In this document: piece after piece, positions 23,601 to 29,600 of the stretch
How positions within the stretch are numbered: position 1 is the first letter of the stretch
How the letters are laid out: the number at the start of each line of letters is the position of its first letter
Assembly (NCBI GenBank): GCA_964017185.1
Contig: OZ024880.1
Location: 46,637,071-46,701,070 of the forward strand
DNA length: 64,000 nt
DNA from: Rugalucina vietnamica
Taxonomy: Eukaryota > Mollusca > Bivalvia > Lucinida > Lucinidae
Direction: 5' to 3'
The notes under the pieces: model-generated
Seen by the model: the letters and a program-made list of their open reading frames with translations, nothing else
Told to the model about the DNA's origin: nothing
Database searches by the model: none
Made by a program: the position numbers and the translations under genes

Positions 23601-26600
23601 TACAACAGATCTCAGGTGAGCGTTTACAGGACCATTGGTCCTCTGGTTTACTGTCCTTGTCCCACTACTTTGGTTGCTATGGCAACTTAGTTTCCATTGA
23701 CTTATAAGACGAAAAGCGGAAAATTGCAATTTTTTGAAAACTATTGCAGCCTGAGACCTGAAAAGTGGTAGATGCAAACATGATAATGGAGTAGATGAAG
23801 GTATGTGATTAATTTAGGCCAAGGTCATCTCTTGACCTTGAAGGGTCTGTCATCCATACACACTTTTCAAAGATCTTCTTCTCGAAACCGCTTGGCCAAT
23901 TTAAGTGAAATTTTATGTGGAGCATCCCTTGGTAGTGGGGACGAAAATTTAATAGTGAAATCTGGGTCACATGACCAAGATGGCCGCCACGCCCATATAT
24001 GGTAAAAACCACTCAAAAATCTTCTCCAGAACGGGCAGGCCGATTTTCACGAAACTTGGTATGTAGCATTTGGGACTCCAGCCCATCGTAGTTTGATCAA
24101 ATAATGACCCCAGGATGACCTTGACCTATTTTACGTCAAGGTCAATTTTGGAAACATAGGCTTTTACATGGGAAAAAGTGAAAAATATGGATTTTTTGAA
24201 AACTTTTGCAGCCTGAGACCTGAAAAGTGGTAGATGCAAAACAACTAATGAAAGTATGTCACATAATGTGATTAATTTAGGTCAAGGTCATCTCTTGACC
24301 TTGGCTGATCTGTCGTCTATACACACTTTTCAAAGATCTTCTTCTCTGTAACCACATGGCCAATCAAATTGAAATTTTATGTGGAGCATCCCTGGGTAGG
24401 GGTAACGAAAGTTTGATCCCGAAATCTAGGTCACATGACCGAGATGGCCGCCGCGCCCATATATGGTAAAAACCACTTATAAATCTTCTTCTCCAGAACC
24501 GACAGGCCGATTGGTATGTAGCATTTGGGACTCCAGCCCATCATAGTTTGATAAAATGATGACCCTAGGATGACCTTGACCTATTTTATGGCAAGGACAA
24601 TTTTGGAAACATAGGCTTTTACATGGGAAAAAGTGAAAACAATGGATATTTTGTAAACTAAATGCAGCCTGAGACCTGAAAAGTGGTAGATGCAAACAAC
24701 TAATGGAGTAGATGAAGGTATGTGATTAATTTAGGTGAAGGTCAATTTTGGAAACATAGGCAAACATAGAAACATGGGGAAAAGTGACAACTAGGTCTCA
24801 GGTAAGCGTTTACAGGACCAATGATCCTATGGTAACTATTGCAGCCATAGACCTGAAATATTACCAAGATGGCCGTCATACCCATTTAGGGTAAAAAAAA
24901 AAGAAAAAAAAATCACTTTGTCCAGTGACTGTACTTGTTGACTCTCAGGTGAGCGATCGTTGCCCTTGGGCTACTTGTTTTATTCAGTTTTACGTCCCTT
25001 TCAAGATTATTTCAACTCAAATGAGTCGGGCACAACCAGTAGGTGGAGCGAAAACGGGAGCATCCCGAGAAAAAACACCTGACACACCCGCAAGCAGAAC
25101 TTGGCTTGTCTCATATGTGCCCCATGTGGGGCTCAAACCCACACCAGACACAGGGGTGAGATGATTAAGCATGGTAATGAAATATCAGAGCTCTTAACCG
25201 CTTGGCCACGGGGCCCGCCCTGACAAGTTTTATCTCCTGTCCCTTAAAGGTAAAAGTTGTATTTAAATACACATAATATTTTTATGGCCAATTGTTTTCA
25301 GATTAAAAAAGGGCTGCTGTCATTTGAGCCGCGCCATGAGAAAACCGGATTTTTGCCTATGCGAAAACAAAGGCGCAGATCAGCTTCGCAGTAACTGCGA
25401 AGCTGATCAGCGCCTTTGTTTTCGCTACACGGATAGTACAATTTCTCTTCTTCTTAAATCCGAAATTTCAAGCTTCTAGCCTGCTTCTGTGACTCTATAG
25501 GCCGATTTGTGTCAGACCTAGTCGGAAACCCCGAAGACCGGCTTTCTCGCGTCGCGGCTCATTTAATAATGAAAGAAATACATTAAGTACTGGTGACCTT
25601 GGAATTGTGTGGCTAGGATTACTGATCGTCCCAGCATGACCTTAGCAGTTGACAGTGTATGTAAAGCACTAACTCAACTCAAAACAACCTCTACATCTGG
25701 CATAGATTCACATTATACATGATCCAGATGTCATTTTATTTGTCCAGCCACTATTTCCTTTCCCAGAGGAAGTTGTTCTTGAGACATTAAAAAACAAGGC
25801 TAAGAGTTTGTTTGGCTTCCTATCACTAATTGACTCTTGAATCTAAGATCTTTTAATAGAGCCATTTTGGAAGAAAGTATGCATTAGGGATATGGACAAT
25901 GTTTAACTGAGCCGCATCATGAGAAAAACCAGATTTTTGCATATGAGAAAACAGAGGCACAGATCAGCTGTGCAGTAACTTCCTTTCACTAACTGCCTCT
26001 TGAATCAGAGATCTTTTGGAAGAAAACATGTATTAGGAATATTGATAATGTTTAACTTTAACCAGCCTCTGCCGCACCATCAACAAAATGACAGTTGGAT
26101 TTAAGAAGACTGGGTCTATAAATATCAAAAAAAGTTCATTCGTTACGATATTTTATATTAATTCCATACAGCCTGCCCAGGTGCAAGGTGTTTTAAAATA
26201 AACTGTTCCATCAAAAGCATGGTACTATATTACAATATCCTCAGCATCTACACTAATTGACAGTCAGCCATCTATAGGAGCTGTAAATAATAACACAGTT
26301 CAAATTCATTAAAGTTTTATGATATTTCTATCACCAGCATTTACAGCGTGCCCAAGTACAAGGTGTTAATCAGCTGTTCCAGCAGAAAGATGGTACAATT
26401 TCCTCAGCTTCAACATTAATTGACAGTCGACCGTCTACTGGTATTGTAAATAATGACACAGTTCAAGTTCACTTCGATGTCGGCTCAGTAACACCACCAG
26501 GTTCCAGGTGAGTTGTAAAAACTGTATATCATATGTAAGCTAGAAGGGAACTCTGTGACCTAGTGATAGCGTGTCAAACTCCAGATCATAGGGCCTGGGT

Positions 26601-29600
26601 TTTCATTCTACCAGTATCTATGGCAGGTTTTATACTTAAGCATGATACAAGTTCCAACCTGATATGACTAAAAAACTTTTGACTGAGATGATATCTAACA
26701 ACAGCAAATTGCTCTGCAGATCATTTCTCTTTTTTCCATGTGTTTGTTTAAAATAAAACTAAAAAAAAATATAAAAAGAACATGTCATTATCTGATACCT
26801 ACCACAAAACAAACAAAAACTCTTATCTATACAGGATGACAGACAGACCTCATTCTGGTGTTGAGATATTAGACGTATCCCAGCCTATCATAAAGCCACC
26901 CTCAGCCCCACCATCACGGGGTGGGGACGTTTCTAGAGCATCATCACGGGGACAGTCCAGAGGGGTTAGACCTTTTTCAGGAGGGTGAGTCGAGTTGAGT
27001 CTCCTTATGAGGAAATCAGTCCTCAGGATTCCGGACAAGGATCCACAAAAACTTGCCTGTAGGGCCACAGAATCAGGCTAGAAGCGTTAAATTTTAGATT
27101 TAACAAGAAGAAGGATTTTACTGGGTCATACTATAGTGTATTAAGGGGGGCATTGTTTGTGTTCTTGACCATTGGCTTAACATACTAAAAGCTGATCTAA
27201 AAACAAATATTATGCTAACAATGCAGGACTTATATTTGATGATTCCAATACTTGTAACTTAATATTATTCATTTCAGCAGTGTAGATAAGCGAGGTTTAA
27301 CAGAACTTCACAATCAGTGTCAGGAGTACAAGACTGTGGCTCAAGTTGCGGAAGTGGAGAGAGATAAACTAATGGATCTTATGAAGGTTCTACAACACAG
27401 GTAATGATGTTTAACAATTTTTCAGTCGTATCCGGACAGAACCTCTGCTTGAGTCATACGCTTCCTGACAGGTTATGGGACTTTGAATAAGACTTCTCCT
27501 TGAGGATGGAGTGACTCAGTTGTGACATGACTAAAAGTTGTTGTTGGGGACTTAAAGTATCAATTCAAGCAGCAAACCAGTTTTTAGCTCACCTGAGCCA
27601 AAGGCTCACAGGTGAGCTTATAGTATACCCGTTCTCCGGCGTCCGTCCGTCGTCCGTCCGTCCGTCCGTTCGTCGTCCGTCCGTCGTTCACAATTTCAAA
27701 GATCTTCTCCTCTGAAACCTCTTGGCCAATCAAAGCCAAACTTCATGTGGAGCATCCTTAGGAAGGGGGAACGAAAGTTTATATAAATGGTCCAGGTCAC
27801 ATGACCAGGATGGCCGCCATGGCTATAAATAGCAAAAACCTTTAAAAATCTTCTTCTCCAGAACCAGTGGGCCGATTTCCACGAAACTTGGTATGTAGCA
27901 TCGGGGACATGGGCCCATCATAGTTTATATAAATCATGACCCTAGAATGACCTTGACCTATTTTACGGCAAGGTCAACTTACGTCGCCAATGCATTTGAA
28001 TGGGAAAAAAATGGTAAAATGCTATTTAATGGGTAAAACTTACTGGGAATAGGCAAATGGACAGAAGATTAATGTTAATGGAAAATGTTAGCCCCTGGGG
28101 GGTTGTCTGCCCCTGCCCCGGGGCTATATACATGTATATTTCCATAATAATGAAACATCTTCTCCTCTGAAACTGCTAGTCCAATCAAAGCCAAACTTCA
28201 TATGGAGCATCCTTGGGAAGCGGGAATGATAGTTTATATAAATGGTCCAGGTCACATGACCAAGATGGCCGCCATGGCTATAAATAGCAAAAACCTTTAA
28301 AAATCTTCTTTTTACAGAACCAGTTGGCCGATTTCCACAAAACTTGGTATGTAGCATTGGGGACATGGGCCCATCATAGTTTATATAAATCATGACCCTA
28401 GGATGACCTTGACCTATTTTACGGCAAGGTCAACTTAGGTCGCCAATGCATTTGAATGGGAAAAAATGGTAAAATGCTATTTAATAGGTAAAACTTACTG
28501 AGAATAGGCAAATGGACAGAAGATTAATGTTAATGGAAAATTTTAGCCCCTGGGGAGTTGTCTGCCCCTGCCCCGGGGCTATATACATGTATATTTCCAT
28601 AATAATGAAACATCTCCCCTGAAACCGCATGGCCAATCAAAGCCAAACTTCATATGGAGCATCCTTGGGAAGGGGAAAAGAAAGTTTGTATAAATGGTCA
28701 TGGTCACATGACCAAGATGGCTGCCATGGCTATAAATAGAAAAAAAACCTTTAAAAATCTTCTTCTCCAAAACCAGAAGGCCAATGATTTTGAAACTTGT
28801 TGTGAGGCATTAGTGACTGGAGCTCTACAAAATTTATATAAATCATGACCCTGGGATGACCTTGACCTATTTTATGGCAAGGTCAACATAAGTTGCTCAT
28901 GCATTTGAATGGGGACAAGTGTTCAAATGTCATTTGTAGGAAAAAAAACTTGCAGGAAATGGGCAAATGGACTTAAGATTGATGATTCTGAAAAAATTTG
29001 GACCCCAGGGGTCTGTCTGCCCCCACCCCGGGGCAATATACATGTATATTACAGTGATATTCAAAGATCTTCTTCTCTGAAACTGCTTTGCCAATCAAAG
29101 CCAAACTTTTTGAGGAGCATTGTTAGGAAGTGGGAATGAAAATGTATATAAATGGTCAAGGTCACTTGACCAAGATGGCTGCCATGGCTATAAATAGCAA
29201 AAACCTTTAAAAATATTTTTCTCCAGAACCAGAAAGCCTATGATTTTGAAACTTGGCATGAAACATCAGGCAATGGAGCTCTACAAATTTATATAAATCG
29301 TGACCCTTGGATGACCTTGACCTATTTTACGGCAAGGTCAACTTAGGTCGCCCATGCATTTGAATGGGGAAAATTGTTAAAATGTCATTTGAAGGGCAAA
29401 ACTTGCAGTAAATTGGCAAATGGACTGAAATTTTATGTTTTCAAAAAGAAATTGACTCCAGGGGTTGCTCTGACCCGGCCATGGGGTTATATACATGTAT
29501 ATTACCATTCTAGTCAAACAAGTTTATTGGTATATATCTCGGGTGTCAGGTGAGCGTTTACAGGACCATTGGTCCTCTGGTTCTTGTCCACTGATACCAT

